DNA of 36,162 nucleotides from Candidatus Sulfotelmatobacter sp. (lineage in GTDB: Bacteria; Acidobacteriota; Terriglobia; Terriglobales; Acidobacteriaceae). How positions within the stretch are numbered: position 1 is the first letter of the stretch; each line of letters opens with the position of its first letter. The translations under genes and the position numbers were made by a program. Of this stretch, positions 9,888 through 19,665 are shown piece by piece. Below the pieces are notes generated by a model. It did no database searches and was not told the origin of the DNA. It worked only from the letters and a program-made list of their open reading frames with translations. Where the stretch lies: NCBI GenBank assembly GCA_030038125.1, contig JASHPL010000359.1, positions 1-36,162 of the forward strand. The letters are read 5' to 3'.

Positions 9888-10574
9888 TTACTTTCCGCCG
9901 CTGTTCGCTGACGCAGTAGTCGTAGTGGTGGCCGGTGTAGCCGCCGTCGGATTCGAGGTATTCGCCGGGGTTGTCATCGCCAGTGGACGATTCAGTTCCA
10001 GCGTGAGCTCGGTGCCCGCCGGCAAAACGGCGGAACGATGCTTGGCCAGCCAAAATCCGGTGCCGGATCCTGCGCCAATCAGGCCGCCCACCAGGATTCC
10101 CGGAGGACCCCCAATCAAGCCGCCGATCAGCATTCCGCCTGCGGCGCCGCCGCCGGTTTCGAGCGTATCGCGCCGATCATGCCCGTTTCCTTTGAACTGG
10201 CCTTCGTCATTCACATCGCTACCCGGGATGTTGGTGTCGGTCAGCGTCGCATCGAGGTAGAAGCGGTCGCCGTTGGGCAGAATCACGGCTTCGGGCAGAA
10301 TTCCAATCGTTGGACGGCCCGTAATCCGGCGCGGCTCACTCACCTTGGTCACGCGGCCTTCGACCGTGGTTCCGGCCGGCAAAAGCGTCTGGCCATTGAT
10401 CACGACCGGTTTGCTCAGAGTGCCTCGGAAAGGATCTCCCGGACGGTTGCTGAATGTCGCCAGTGTGGTTTCCAGTTTGACCATCAGCGCCGTTCCCGCC
10501 GGAACCGGAGCGTTCGTCTGCGCCGCGAGCACGGTCGCCAGCAGCAGGCAGGGCAATAGCGTCCACTTTTTCAT
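9888..10574 (-). CDS. Secreted protein with glycine-zipper segment, function unknown
   Basis: A 228-residue protein beginning MKKWTLLPCLLLATVLAAQT, a typical Sec signal peptide probably cleaved near AAQ. The middle (about 30-120) is beta-rich, with phrases such as LPAGTTVEGRV, a pattern seen in acidobacterial envelope proteins. It is followed by a glycine-rich stretch (GGAAGGMLIGGLIGG and onward) resembling a glycine-zipper membrane-spanning segment, then a second LPAGTELTLELNRPL element. The C-terminus is a low-complexity Thr/Ala/Pro tail. A likely location is the periplasm or outer membrane; no function is assigned. A perfect GGAGGTAG ribosome-binding site lies just before the ATG at 10574, which decides the start against the upstream in-frame codon at 10595. 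It is a single-gene unit with its own terminator. Confidence 0.8.
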   Translation of the reverse strand: MKKWTLLPCLLLATVLAAQTNAPVPAGTALMVKLETTLATFSNRPGDPFRGTLSKPVVINGQTLLPAGTTVEGRVTKVSEPRRITGRPTIGILPEAVILPNGDRFYLDATLTDTNIPGSDVNDEGQFKGNGHDRRDTLETGGGAAGGMLIGGLIGGPPGILVGGLIGAGSGTGFWLAKHRSAVLPAGTELTLELNRPLAMTTPANTSNPTAATPATTTTTASANSGGK

Positions 10575-12211
<1,637 letters not shown>

Positions 12212-12395
12212 AGCCGCTAGTTCTTCCTGGCTGCTTCATGGCCCGGTTGAAGCTGAGCCTTTGTAAGCAGGTCCTCCCAGTATTCACGATCAGCGCTTTG
12301 GAAGCACCCATACCTTGGGATTCTGACGCACTTGCTCCTGATGGCGTTTCTACTCGTTTCCTTCTCCATGCTATGCTCGCCTTAAAGCGCATCCC

Positions 12396-14714
12396 ATGCG
12401 GATTCTGACCCGCTACACCTTACGCGAAGTCACCGCTCATGCCTTGATCGGGCTGGCCATCTTCACCTTCGTTCTGTTCACGCGCGATCTGGGACGCATC
12501 CTCGAACTGGTAGTGCGCGCCAGCGCTCCACTGCCCAGCATCGCCGAGATTTTCTTCTACACTCTGCCGCTAGCGTTCACTTACACGATACCCATGAGCG
12601 TGCTGGTGGGAATCCTGATCGGGTTGAGCCGTCTGGCTGCCGATAGCGAAATCACAGCCATGCGGGCCAGCGGCATGGGAGTCTGGAGTTTCCTCAGCAT
12701 GCTGGCGATCTTTGTGACAGTTGCCTGGGGGTTGGCACTGGGCAACGGACTGTACGTCGCGCCACGATCCCAGGCTGCACTGGCCCGGCTTGAGGATCGG
12801 CTCAAAGGTTCGCAAGTTTCTTTCGAGATCCAGCCTCGCGTCTTCTACGAAGGCTTCCCCAAGACGGTTCTGTATGTCCAGGACGTCAAAAGCGCGGAAG
12901 GGGCTGCGCTCTGGAAGGGTGTTTTCATGGCGGACATCTCCGACGCTGCCAATCCGAAAATTACCCTGGCAAAGGAAGGAATCGTCGTTAGTGAAGGTCC
13001 CGACCGGCTGCATCTCCATTTGATCGACGGTTCCACGCATGAAACCGATCCGCAGGACGCAACTCACTATCAGATTTCGACCTTTCAGCAGACAGACATC
13101 CCCATCGAACTGCCTTCGACGGAGAACAAGTTGGACGAAGCGCAGCCGGCGACGCTGATGAATACGGGCACCTTAGTGCAGAAGTCGGCACATGCGGATC
13201 CTGCCACCGGGCGCTGGTATCAGCTCGAATTCTATCGCCGTTTTGCTTTGCCAACCGCATGCCTGGTGCTCGCACTGGTGGGAATCCCGCTGGGACTTTC
13301 GTCAAAGAAGAGCGGTAAGTCAGGTGGATTCGTGCTGACCATTCTTCTCGTGTTTGTCTACTACGTAGTCTCGCTGGTCGGCGTTTCGCTCGCGAGGCAG
13401 GGCAGAGTTGCTCCTTGGTTTGGGGCGTGGCTGGCCGATCTGGTTTTTTTTGCGCTCGGGATTTTTTTGCTCGTGCGCGCGGAGAGGCGCCCGTTCGAGT
13501 TGGGATCGTTCCGGATTTTTTCAAAGCATGAAAAGGTACCGGCCCTGGCGCGAAACGGGCGGGGCCGCCGTGAAAACGCATTCGAACGTGTCTCCACTAG
13601 AAAGCATGTTTTCAGCGCCAACTTCCCCACGCTGATTGACGACTACGTCCTGCGCGATTTTTTTGTCTATCTTGGCATGATTCTGTCGACGTTTCTGGTG
13701 CTGGTACTGGTGTTTACGCTGTTCGAGCTTTTGGGAGACATCATGCGCAACCAGGTTCCGGCGTCGGTGGTCGCGGAGTACCTGCTCAATGTCACGCCCT
13801 ACCTGCTCTATAACGTTGCGCCGCTGGTAATGCTGTTGGCGGTGCTGGTGACGTTCGGACTGATGCAGCGCTCCAACGAAATCACTGCCATCAAGGCCAC
13901 GGGAGTCAGCATCTATCGCATCGTCACTCCGGTAATTGTGGCAGCCGGGGTGATAGCTGTGGGTCTCTTTTTTGCTGACCAGTTTTATCTGCCGCACACC
14001 AATAAACGCCAGGAAGCGTTGCACAACGAGATTAAGGGCAAACCTGCGCAGACCTATTTGCGCGCCGATCGGAAGTGGATTTTCGGCGAGAACAACGACA
14101 TCTACTACTACCAGTTCTTCGATCCCGATCGCGATAGCTTCGGCAATGTCACCGTTTTTCAGCTCAACAAGTCCAACTTCACCATCACGCGCCGCATTCA
14201 CGCCGACAGCGCGCACTGGGCCGACAATCTGGGCCGCTGGATCTACGAGCGGGGCTGGGAGCGCTCGCTCAACGTTTCTGCGATCCTCAACTACCGCCCC
14301 TTCGAGGTCGCGACTTTCCCCGAGTTTCCGGAAACTCCGTCGTATTTCAAAAAAGAAGTGAAGCAATACACGGAAATGAATTATGAGGAGCTTCGCCGCT
14401 ACATACATGACCTGCAGCAAAGCGGGTTCGACGTGGTGCGGCTGCGAGTGCAGCTCAATCAGAAAATCTCTTACCCGCTCATCACCCTGATTATGGCGGT
14501 GCTGGCAATTCCTTTTTCTTTGTCAACGGCCAAAAGGGGCGCAATTACAGGAGTGGCCGTAGCGGTTGGCATTGCCGTTTTCTATACCGTGGTTTCGAGG
14601 TTGTTTGAAGCAATGGGAGATCTAAGCCAGCTTCCTCCAGCCATTGCAGCCTGGTCGCCGGACATCATTTTCACTCTGGTTGGCGGATATTTGATTTTGA
14701 AAGTGCCTACCTAG
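12396..14714 (+). CDS. LptF-LptG fusion, lipopolysaccharide export permease
   Basis: LptF and LptG are normally separate membrane subunits of the LptB2FG transporter, which extracts lipopolysaccharide from the inner membrane. Here one 772-residue polypeptide holds both. The first YjgP/YjgQ module (about 1-370) starts with ILTRYTLREV, has the ADSEITAMRASG coupling-loop motif, a periplasmic beta-jellyroll domain and returning TM helices. A basic cytoplasmic linker (about 375-410) leads to a second module starting LIDDYVLRDFFVYL, with the paired motif RSNEITAIKATG, another periplasmic domain and final TM helices. About twelve TM segments are expected. The ATPase LptB and the bridge protein LptC are not in the window. 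The ATG at 12396 is well placed; a TATGCT box precedes it. Confidence 0.9.
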   Translation: MRILTRYTLREVTAHALIGLAIFTFVLFTRDLGRILELVVRASAPLPSIAEIFFYTLPLAFTYTIPMSVLVGILIGLSRLAADSEITAMRASGMGVWSFLSMLAIFVTVAWGLALGNGLYVAPRSQAALARLEDRLKGSQVSFEIQPRVFYEGFPKTVLYVQDVKSAEGAALWKGVFMADISDAANPKITLAKEGIVVSEGPDRLHLHLIDGSTHETDPQDATHYQISTFQQTDIPIELPSTENKLDEAQPATLMNTGTLVQKSAHADPATGRWYQLEFYRRFALPTACLVLALVGIPLGLSSKKSGKSGGFVLTILLVFVYYVVSLVGVSLARQGRVAPWFGAWLADLVFFALGIFLLVRAERRPFELGSFRIFSKHEKVPALARNGRGRRENAFERVSTRKHVFSANFPTLIDDYVLRDFFVYLGMILSTFLVLVLVFTLFELLGDIMRNQVPASVVAEYLLNVTPYLLYNVAPLVMLLAVLVTFGLMQRSNEITAIKATGVSIYRIVTPVIVAAGVIAVGLFFADQFYLPHTNKRQEALHNEIKGKPAQTYLRADRKWIFGENNDIYYYQFFDPDRDSFGNVTVFQLNKSNFTITRRIHADSAHWADNLGRWIYERGWERSLNVSAILNYRPFEVATFPEFPETPSYFKKEVKQYTEMNYEELRRYIHDLQQSGFDVVRLRVQLNQKISYPLITLIMAVLAIPFSLSTAKRGAITGVAVAVGIAVFYTVVSRLFEAMGDLSQLPPAIAAWSPDIIFTLVGGYLILKVPT

Positions 14715-14894
14715 AATCTGGGGTTCAGGGGCAACGGCTTAGAACGGTAATTGGTGGCTAGAAGGTATGGCCTTAGATTCAGTGGTTAGGGCGAACCGGA
14801 GCAACACCGCGGAAACCTTCCTCTTGCGCTCGGCAGCACCGGTAACGAATGCGCAATCATTTCTGAACCCTAATCCCCGCTTCAGTCCCCAGGC

Positions 14895-16214
14895 TCACTT
14901 CACCGCGATTCCAAACGGATAATTGTCTGTAGTGATGGCCGGTAATGCCTGCAGCGCACCCGTCAGGGGCGTGACCGAATATTGCGACATAGTAGCGGCG
15001 TTGTAGTTCGTGACGAAGAGCCAGTTATCGTCGCCACGGATCGTAATCGAAATCGGCTGCAGGCCAGTGGCAGCCACATTGCCTGCAGTCAGGTTCCCCG
15101 ATACCGAACCGATGGCAAATGGTGAGATCTGGTTGGACAAGGTATCGAGCACGTAGATGTGGTTGCCGAAGGGATCAGAGACGACCGGGCCGGGCCCATT
15201 CGCCGAAGCGGTCAAGGAATAGGGAGATCCCGGAACCGGCACGAGACTGCCGTCGACAGGCTTCGGGCATAAGGTTGTTGATTCGGTTGGCAGGCCGTTG
15301 CAAATACTGTAACCGCTGACGGTATTCGACAGCATGTTAGTGACGTAAACAAAGCGGTTACAGGGCTCGACGACAATACCGTACGGCACCGATCCCGTAG
15401 TGAAGTAGGGAACGAAAGTGTGACTCGGCGGATTGCTCAGAGCGCCTGTGGAAGTATCTACTCCAAATTCCCAAACCGCATTGTTCACAGAGTCTGCCAC
15501 GTAAAGATATTCGGTTGTCAGGGCCGAGTTGTGGGGATTGGAGCAGACCGCGCTGGTGATGCCGTTCTGCAGAGGCGGAAGAACGGTGGGAGTCGGTGCG
15601 AGGGCGACGAAATTCGGCGTCTGGAATCCGGGTTGCGGCTGGAAGTTGAACGTCCCCGGTACAAGGGTCAAAGAGCCACTGCTGCTGATCGCATAAGTCC
15701 GAACCCCGAACACGGTCGAGGTTTCGCAGGGCTGCGTTGGATGCACGGACCCCGGGGCGGTAGCGTTTAAGCAACCCTCAGCCACAAACAGGAATTTCCC
15801 CGACGAATCCATGGCCAGCGCGACCGGATTTGGATCTGCGACCAGGCCTCCGACCGCAGTCATGTTTCCGCTTGATTGCACGCTGAAAGCCTGAATCCCG
15901 GTCTTGCTTCCGGAACATGTGACATTCTCGTTGATAATTGTGAAGGCGAAGGTTGCAGCCGGATTCAGCACAAGCGAGGATGGTTCGCCGTTTAGCACGC
16001 ACGTTTCCAGATTGGTGTTCAAAGGCGAGTTGAGAATCGGGATGTTGTTGCCGCCTACCAAAGAAAAGCTGAAGGTTTCAAGCAGGCCAGACCCCTGGCT
16101 GCTTACGATGACCAATCCATCGGACATGGGATCGTAACTATTCCCGCACGCCACAAGCACTGCGACCAGGACCAAAACCACCAAACCGAACAACCACGCC
16201 CATCGCTTCAACAT
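14895..16214 (-). CDS. Beta-propeller lipoprotein (lactonase-like fold)
   Basis: A 439-residue lipoprotein: a basic start (MLKRWAW), a hydrophobic helix and a lipobox ending at C23 (LVAC). The mature part has repeated blade-like units such as YLYVADSVNNAVWEF, NRFVYVTNMLSNTVSGY, GNHIYVLDTLSNQI and DNWLFVTNYNAATMSQY. These are characteristic of seven-bladed propellers of the YncE/6-phosphogluconolactonase-like class, which are abundant in Acidobacteriota. No catalytic role is implied, and a surface or periplasmic binding function is as likely. An alternative ATG at 16232 would add six residues, but its GAAGG lies directly against the codon, so I prefer 16214. It sits downstream of the kinase gene on the same strand, separated by 226 bp. 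Confidence 0.75.
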   Translation of the reverse strand: MLKRWAWLFGLVVLVLVAVLVACGNSYDPMSDGLVIVSSQGSGLLETFSFSLVGGNNIPILNSPLNTNLETCVLNGEPSSLVLNPAATFAFTIINENVTCSGSKTGIQAFSVQSSGNMTAVGGLVADPNPVALAMDSSGKFLFVAEGCLNATAPGSVHPTQPCETSTVFGVRTYAISSSGSLTLVPGTFNFQPQPGFQTPNFVALAPTPTVLPPLQNGITSAVCSNPHNSALTTEYLYVADSVNNAVWEFGVDTSTGALSNPPSHTFVPYFTTGSVPYGIVVEPCNRFVYVTNMLSNTVSGYSICNGLPTESTTLCPKPVDGSLVPVPGSPYSLTASANGPGPVVSDPFGNHIYVLDTLSNQISPFAIGSVSGNLTAGNVAATGLQPISITIRGDDNWLFVTNYNAATMSQYSVTPLTGALQALPAITTDNYPFGIAVK

Positions 16215-16400
16215 TCTCTGCTTGATCTCCATCCTTCAATCAATGTTCGTCGTGTACGCGCAAATGCTCCCTCGCCCGGCGAGCAATTGCTACAAATGGG
16301 GACAAAATCTTTGGACCACCTGGGAAATGTCAATCCATTGGTGTATCAGGAAAGCGCGGGAAGCGCAAACCAGTGCAACGGGTGATTGGAACCTTTGGCG

Positions 16401-16420
16401 GCCCAGGAAGTTGCCTGGGC
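16401..16420 (-). terminator. Hairpin after the histidine kinase gene
   Basis: A perfect 7-bp inverted repeat, GCCCAGG/CCTGGGC with a 6-nt loop, lies 20-40 bp past the kinase stop codon on the minus strand. No U-run follows, so it is a weak terminator candidate or an mRNA 3'-end stabiliser. Confidence 0.35.
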
Positions 16421-16440
16421 TTGAAGTCTGCTTTCCGCGA

Positions 16441-17856
16441 TTACGCTTCCTGCTCGGAAGGAACGGGCTCGGCCGCTATGATCGCCGCCGGACCATGACC
16501 GATTAGTGGCAGGCGGATTTCGATGCGCAGGCCGCCTTCAGCACGGTTGTGGGCTGAGACCTTGCCGCCATGAAAGCGCACGGCCCTTTCGGTAATCGCC
16601 AGACCTAATCCCACGCCACCGGTCGAACGTCCGCGGGCGTCGTCGAGACGGTAGAAGGGTTCGAATAGTTTGCTGAGCGAGTCCTGGGGAACACCGGGCC
16701 CGGAGTCGCTGACTTTGAGCACGGCTTCGGAACCTGCTGAGTTTTGTTCGCAGGAGAGTTCAACCTTTACCGAAGTTCCCTCCTGTGTGTAGCGGATAGC
16801 GTTACGTACGACATTTTCGATCGCGCTGTGCAGCAGAGAGGCGTTGCCACACACTTGCCAATCTCCATTGGGTATGGCGGTTTCCACGTGGCAATGGCGC
16901 GCCTGGGCTTCGAATTCGGCATCTTCCGCAACATTCTGGATCAGCTCATCGAGCGGCACCGGAGTCTGCGGCACCTTCTGCTCTCCGTCTTCGAGACGCG
17001 CCAGGGTAAGTATCCTGCCGATCAGTTCGTTCAGGCGGCTGGCCTCGAGTTCAATGCGTTCCAGCATGTCGGTACTCTCCGACCCGGAGCGCTGCCGCGC
17101 CAGGCCGAGCGCCACGTTGAGCCGCGCCAGAGGCGAACGGAGCTCATGCGAAATGTCGTTGAGCAGGCGGGATTGCGCTTTCATGAGAGTTTCAAGGCGT
17201 TCGGCCATCGTGTCGAAATCGCGCATCAGCCCGGAGACTTCGTCGCGGCGCCGGCTAGCGGCGGGGGCTCCGGTACGCGCGCTCAGATCACCCGTGGCCA
17301 AGCGGCGCGCGGCAGCACGCAGACGCACGATCGGTTTGGTCATGTACCACGACAGCAGGTAGCAAACCAAACCTGAACAAACGACAGCGATAATGAGCCA
17401 GCGGACTGGCATACCGTGCGGGCCGATAAACACTCGCGGCCCCGGTGGCATACCCATCACCAGGGTGTAACGATGCCGTCCGTCAGAGGACGAGCGCGAA
17501 TCTCGTTGCACGGGCGGAGCGGGAATCAGAAATCCGTCGCGAGGCATTCGCGGTCCGCCAGCGGCAACCCGGATGGCCCAGTCGGGCGGTGTACGGTGGG
17601 AAAGTTCAGTGCCTTCTTCGTTGAAGAGATAGGCGCGCACGTGCTGCGTGTGATCCAGGTCTTCGAGATTTTGGCGAAGTTGCGCACTCCCGCCTTGTTC
17701 GTAGGCGGCCACGGCATCGTTAAGGGCCGTTGTGCGCAAGGCTTCCCAAGTGGAGGTCCTGGGTCGCAGCGCCAACGTGATCAGCACGACCAGAACGATA
17801 ATGAGCGCCTGGGCGATCCAAAAGGACAGAAAAATTCTGAGAAACAAGCTCTTCAT
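16441..17856 (-). CDS. Sensor histidine kinase, CpxA/BaeS type
   Basis: A 471-residue membrane kinase that should phosphorylate the regulator encoded just upstream. TM1 spans about 8-29, a periplasmic sensor domain about 30-150, and TM2 about 152-171. A HAMP domain follows (TKPIVRLRAAARRLATGDLSA), then a HisKA domain with the phospho-acceptor H237 in ISHELRSPLARLN, and an HATPase domain with N box NVVRNAIRYT, G1 DSGPGVP and G2 GGVGLGLAI. All catalytic elements are intact. The regulator ends 30 bp upstream, so the two are very likely one transcript. With the Spy/CpxP-like gene on the other side, the arrangement recalls the E. coli cpx locus, suggesting envelope stress sensing (inference). Confidence 0.92.
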   Translation of the reverse strand: MKSLFLRIFLSFWIAQALIIVLVVLITLALRPRTSTWEALRTTALNDAVAAYEQGGSAQLRQNLEDLDHTQHVRAYLFNEEGTELSHRTPPDWAIRVAAGGPRMPRDGFLIPAPPVQRDSRSSSDGRHRYTLVMGMPPGPRVFIGPHGMPVRWLIIAVVCSGLVCYLLSWYMTKPIVRLRAAARRLATGDLSARTGAPAASRRRDEVSGLMRDFDTMAERLETLMKAQSRLLNDISHELRSPLARLNVALGLARQRSGSESTDMLERIELEASRLNELIGRILTLARLEDGEQKVPQTPVPLDELIQNVAEDAEFEAQARHCHVETAIPNGDWQVCGNASLLHSAIENVVRNAIRYTQEGTSVKVELSCEQNSAGSEAVLKVSDSGPGVPQDSLSKLFEPFYRLDDARGRSTGGVGLGLAITERAVRFHGGKVSAHNRAEGGLRIEIRLPLIGHGPAAIIAAEPVPSEQEA

Positions 17857-17886
17857 GCCGATTTTTCAGGCTCAGCGCCGCCTGCG

Positions 17887-18606
17887 CTAAACCTTGGCCT
17901 TCTCCCGAGGACGCGCAAAAATATAGCCTACACCGCGAACCGTCTTAATGTGCTCGTCATTGTCTGTGTCGCCGAGCTTCTTCCGCACTTTGCTGACGTG
18001 CATATCGATGCTGCGATCAAAAGGCGAGAACTTTCGGCTGAGTACGGCGTTTACCAGTCGCTCGCGCGGAACAACACGGCCCGCTTCCCGCAAAAGCACT
18101 TCGAGCAGGTTGAATTCCACAGAAGTCAAATCAACGGGCCTGCCCTCCAGGCGAACGCTGCGCGTCGCCGGATCCAACTCAACATCGCCGACGCGGACGA
18201 TCTCGGGCGCGGCAGGCAAACCGCTGCCATCGCCGTGGGTGCGACGAAGCACGGCGCGGATGCGGGCTACGAGTTCGCGGGGATTAAATGGCTTGGGAAG
18301 GTAATCGTCCGCGCCGATTTCCAATCCGACGATGCGATCTACATCTTCGCCCCGAGCCGTAAGCAAGAGGACGGGCCGACGGGAAACAGCGCGAATCCTA
18401 CGGAGCACTTCGAATCCGTTGATGCCTGGCAACATCACATCCAGAACGATCAACAGGTATTCGCCCTCGATCGCTCTCTTTAAGCCAGCCTCACCGTCAT
18501 GTACCGAATCGACCGACAAGCCTTCTGCCTGCAGATATTCGCCGACGAGATGGCAGAGCTCGACGTCGTCGTCAATGACCAGAATCCGTTCCATGCTGTC
18601 ATTCAT
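17887..18606 (-). CDS. OmpR/CpxR-family response regulator
   Basis: A 239-residue regulator with a receiver domain (acidic pocket IDDDVE at 11-16, phospho-acceptor D56 in IVLDVMLPG, conserved KPFNPREL) and a C-terminal winged-helix DNA-binding domain (LTSVEFNLLEVLL, then RSIDMHVSKVRKKLG and TVRGVGYIF). It should bind direct repeats when phosphorylated. An open frame continues to 19254, but that part runs antisense through the Spy-like gene and has no family character. The starts at 18606 (MNDSMERIL) and 18594 (MERIL) are both possible, and neither has a clear ribosome-binding site. It is the first gene of the kinase operon and is divergent from the gene at 18796. Confidence 0.93.
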   Translation of the reverse strand: MNDSMERILVIDDDVELCHLVGEYLQAEGLSVDSVHDGEAGLKRAIEGEYLLIVLDVMLPGINGFEVLRRIRAVSRRPVLLLTARGEDVDRIVGLEIGADDYLPKPFNPRELVARIRAVLRRTHGDGSGLPAAPEIVRVGDVELDPATRSVRLEGRPVDLTSVEFNLLEVLLREAGRVVPRERLVNAVLSRKFSPFDRSIDMHVSKVRKKLGDTDNDEHIKTVRGVGYIFARPREKAKV

Positions 18607-18682
18607 TGTGCACCATTCGCGAAGCGTCTTAGAAGTAAAGAATTGTCTTTCCGGAAGCCGGCAATCGGGGATGCATTCCGCG

Positions 18683-18719
18683 ATTGACAAAACTTTACTC
18701 GGATTGACCGACTTTTTAC
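18683..18719. promoter_or_regulatory. Tandem direct repeat, putative response-regulator operator
   Basis: Two copies of ATTGAC-N5/6-TTTAC occur in tandem: ATTGAC at 18683-18688 and 18703-18708, TTTAC at 18694-18698 and 18715-18719. The period of 20-21 bp is two helical turns. TTTAC is the complement of GTAAA, the half-site of the E. coli CpxR box, and one GTAAA also lies at 18635-18639. The repeat lies between the regulator and the Spy-like gene, upstream of a TATAGG box at 18745-18750. Binding by the adjacent regulator is inference. Confidence 0.45.
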
Positions 18720-18795
18720 CGCGTTTTTCCGGGAGATGTGTTGGTATAGGGGTGTGAAATTCCGGTTTCTTCCGGATTCGAGTAAGGAGTGAGCC

Positions 18796-19290
18796 ATGAG
18801 ATCGATTCGTTTTCGCGTTGTGGTTGCTGCTATGGCCGTGCTGCTTGGAACGGCATTGGCAAAATCGCAGACCAGTGAGACGGCCTTGCCACCAGCTCCA
18901 ATGCATGGTCCCTGGATGATGGGCGAGCACATGCTGAATCATTTCGCCAAAGTGCTGAATATGACCGATGATCAGCAGGCGCAGGCCAAGTCCATCCTGC
19001 AAAAGGAAGAGCCGACATTGAAGGCGCTGTTCCAGCAGCAACATCAGATCGAAGCCCAACTGCACCAGAATGCCGAGGGCACGTACGATGCGAAGCAGGT
19101 GCAGACCCTGGCGCAGCAGAAGGCGCAGATCCAGCAGCAAATGACGATCGAAGAAACTCAACTGCATCATCAGGTTTATCAACTGCTGACGCCCGAGCAA
19201 CAGGCGCAATTGAAACAAATTGAGGCCGATCACCAGGCTCACATGCAACAACATATGCAGGATGGCCCGCCGGCTCCTCCCGCAGATTAA
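18796..19290 (+). CDS. Spy/CpxP-family periplasmic protein
   Basis: A 164-residue exported protein with a signal peptide (about 1-27, ending near AKSQT). The mature part is helical and very rich in Gln, His and Met, with two LTxxQ-like motifs, MTDDQQAQ and LTPEQQAQ, that define the Spy/CpxP family. Family members are periplasmic chaperones or stress sensors: CpxP damps the Cpx kinase, and Spy refolds proteins. The many His and Met residues near the termini (MHGPWMMGEHM, HQAHMQQHMQ) could bind metal, as in CnrX/ZraP relatives. A GGAGTGAG ribosome-binding site lies just upstream of the ATG. It is divergent from the regulator-kinase operon and is probably its target. Confidence 0.85.
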   Translation: MRSIRFRVVVAAMAVLLGTALAKSQTSETALPPAPMHGPWMMGEHMLNHFAKVLNMTDDQQAQAKSILQKEEPTLKALFQQQHQIEAQLHQNAEGTYDAKQVQTLAQQKAQIQQQMTIEETQLHHQVYQLLTPEQQAQLKQIEADHQAHMQQHMQDGPPAPPAD

Positions 19291-19379
19291 AGAAGGGATT
19301 GTTTCGAGAGAGGCAGGGCACTGACTCTGAGTTTCTGCTCACTCTGAGCGTCGCCTCTGCCTCCCGAAATTAGGTAGTT

Positions 19380-19562
19380 ATGTCTGTCGTAGATTCTTAC
19401 TTGTTCGAGATCGGATGGTGGTTTTTTGCTGGCTGGAGCGTGATTCTGGCGGTGCTGCTAATCGTGACATTTGGCCGGGACTTCTTGGCTGGCAGCGCGG
19501 GTGATAGCGACGCCGGACGACGCCACTCGGGAGAGCTTGCGGGGATGAACAACCCCAAGTAG
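19380..19562 (+). CDS. Small single-pass membrane protein, function unknown
   Basis: A 60-residue open frame with one strong TM helix (about residues 12-32, aromatic WWFFAGW at its start) and a short polar tail rich in Gly, Asp and Arg. AGG lies six bases before the ATG. It sits 89 bp after the Spy-like gene and 103 bp before the ABC exporter, on the same strand. The coherent helix and start context support it as a real gene, but I do not recognise a family and it could be spurious. Confidence 0.5.
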   Translation: MSVVDSYLFEIGWWFFAGWSVILAVLLIVTFGRDFLAGSAGDSDAGRRHSGELAGMNNPK

Positions 19563-19665
19563 CTACGCGGTCGGTCCTTCCATTACTCGGCGAGTGAATT
19601 CGAGCCCCTTCCTTTGAACTACGAATCCTGAACCCTGCCTGCTAGAATTTCATCTACAAACTTGC

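Noticed and set aside
17887-19254. A 455-residue minus-strand frame extending the response regulator upstream.
   Set aside because: The extra part runs antisense through the Spy-like gene, is leucine-rich low-complexity sequence and has no family match; the receiver domain starts at 18606 or 18594.
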